Positions 63,254-64,000 of a stretch of DNA of 64,000 nucleotides are shown one piece after another. Position numbers and translations under genes: made by a program. The stretch covers positions 1,842,259 to 1,906,258 of the forward strand of contig NZ_MCIF01000002.1 of assembly GCF_003268475.1 (NCBI RefSeq), given 5' to 3'. The notes under the pieces were generated by a model. That model saw only the letters and a list, made by a program, of their open reading frames with translations, was not told the origin of the DNA and ran no database searches. Origin of the DNA: Thermogemmatispora tikiterensis. GTDB lineage: Bacteria > Chloroflexota > Ktedonobacteria > Ktedonobacterales > Ktedonobacteraceae. Within the stretch, counting starts at the first letter, position 1, and the number at the start of each line of letters is the position of its first letter.

Positions 63254-64000
63254 ATGGTGATGGCTGAGGATAGACAGCCTGCGCCGCCTGCGCCAACAGA
63301 GACCGTAAAGATTTTGATTGCTGATCGCGTGGCTCAGGAGGGCATCGATTTTCTACGCACCCATCTGCCAGAGGCCACGATCGATGTGCGTACGGGCCTC
63401 TCTCCCGCTGAGCTATGCTCGATCATTGGCGATTATGCCGCCCTCGTCGTGCGCAGTGAGACGCAAGTGACTCGCGAGGTGCTCGCCGCTGGCAAGCGCC
63501 TGAAGATTGTGGCCCGCGCCGGGGTGGGCGTGGATAATATCGATTTAGAGACAGCGACACGCCTCGGTATCATGGTGGTGAATTCCCCCCTGGGCAACGT
63601 GATCGCTGCTGCCGAGCATACAATCGCGATGTTGCTGGCCCTGGCACGTCATATTCCCGCTGCCGACCGTAGCATGAAGTCCGGTAAGTGGGAGAAGAGC
63701 CGCTTTCTGGGCAGCGAGGTCCGCAATAAAGTGCTCGGTATTATTGGCCTGGGCAAGGTCGGTAGCGAGGTAGCAAAGCGCGCCCGCGGCCTGGAGATGG
63801 AGGTGATCGCTTTCGATCCCTATGTCTCGGCAGAGCAGGCCAGCAAGCTGGGCGTGCAGATGACGAACCTTGAGGACCTGCTGCGTCGCTCCGACTTCGT
63901 CACGCTCCATACGTCGCTGACCACTGGCCCCTCCGGGACGCGCGGTCTGATCGGCGCTCGTGAGCTGAGCCTGATGAAGCCCAGCGCTCGCTTGATTAAC
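63254..64000 (+). CDS. serA: D-3-phosphoglycerate dehydrogenase (cut by window end)
   Basis: The first 249 residues are in the window, open to the last base. After a 20-residue tail, the substrate domain (ILIADRVAQEGIDFLRTHLP) and the NAD domain (VLGIIGLGKVGSEVAKRARGL near 160) match SerA; RAGVGVDNIDLETATRLGI and SPLGNVIAAAEHTIAMLLALARHIP are family signatures. It oxidises 3-phosphoglycerate, the first step of serine synthesis. GGGGGAG precedes the ATG. It lies 29 bp after the aminotransferase, so both serve serine synthesis. Confidence 0.96.
   Translation, partial: MVMAEDRQPAPPAPTETVKILIADRVAQEGIDFLRTHLPEATIDVRTGLSPAELCSIIGDYAALVVRSETQVTREVLAAGKRLKIVARAGVGVDNIDLETATRLGIMVVNSPLGNVIAAAEHTIAMLLALARHIPAADRSMKSGKWEKSRFLGSEVRNKVLGIIGLGKVGSEVAKRARGLEMEVIAFDPYVSAEQASKLGVQMTNLEDLLRRSDFVTLHTSLTTGPSGTRGLIGARELSLMKPSARLIN

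Overview
The window looks like chromosomal DNA of a GC-rich, probably thermophilic Chloroflexota bacterium, possibly a Ktedonobacteria/Thermogemmatispora-like lineage. This is inferred from gene content and codon bias: many Ser/Thr kinases with TPR arrays, FHA and PATAN/roadblock proteins, CocE and S9 peptidases, a PspA-flotillin module and sigma70-type promoters. No rRNA, tRNA or cas gene was recognised, so the placement is not proven.

Layout. 1-669 is the end of a CRISPR array whose repeats read as crRNA on the minus strand, with a palindrome-rich putative leader to about 930. 1274-5808 (minus) holds the lipid II flippase murJ, a KGG stress protein, a single-domain response regulator and a GAF histidine kinase. 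6030-14877 is mixed metabolism and transport: CAP lipoprotein, S9 peptidase, PadR regulator, DHA2 drug exporter with a clear promoter and palindrome, MBL hydrolase, FAH-family enzyme. 15038-20116 (minus) is a signalling cluster of two small 2-TM proteins, a zinc-ribbon/kinase/TPR protein and a paralogue that keeps only the kinase N-lobe. 20525-22845 is a NarL-type two-component pair. 22846-23642 has no protein gene but carries two candidate structured RNAs, one in the 5' leader of aconitase (23643-26336).

26783-37881 holds a DinB-like protein, a NadD-like nucleotidyltransferase, an FHA protein, an IclR/CocE divergent pair, a membrane Ser/Thr kinase, a HEAT-repeat protein, a dienelactone hydrolase and a LysE exporter. 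37999-42539 reads as a membrane-stress unit: an XRE regulator with twin operators, NfeD, flotillin and PspA. A 42-aa membrane protein and a REC-PATAN-roadblock protein follow on the minus strand.

45550-64000 is largely housekeeping and catabolism: rpiA; a complete ECF vitamin transporter (S, A1, A2, T); a glycerol-type locus (GlpA with a [2Fe-2S] domain, a second flavoprotein, a CoxG-like protein, an APC permease, GlpK); a ROK protein; rpsP-khpA-rimM; pyruvate kinase; and a class V aminotransferase next to serA, which is cut by the window end.

The least expected signal is that pieces of the CRISPR repeat recur far from the array, directly upstream of two unrelated minus-strand genes (36118-36154 and 44921-45047), where they supply the ribosome-binding region. 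Other leads are the switch-like aconitase leader, the XRE twin operators, the degenerate-kinase/2-TM cluster, and the complementary loss of catalytic motifs in the two ECF ATPases.
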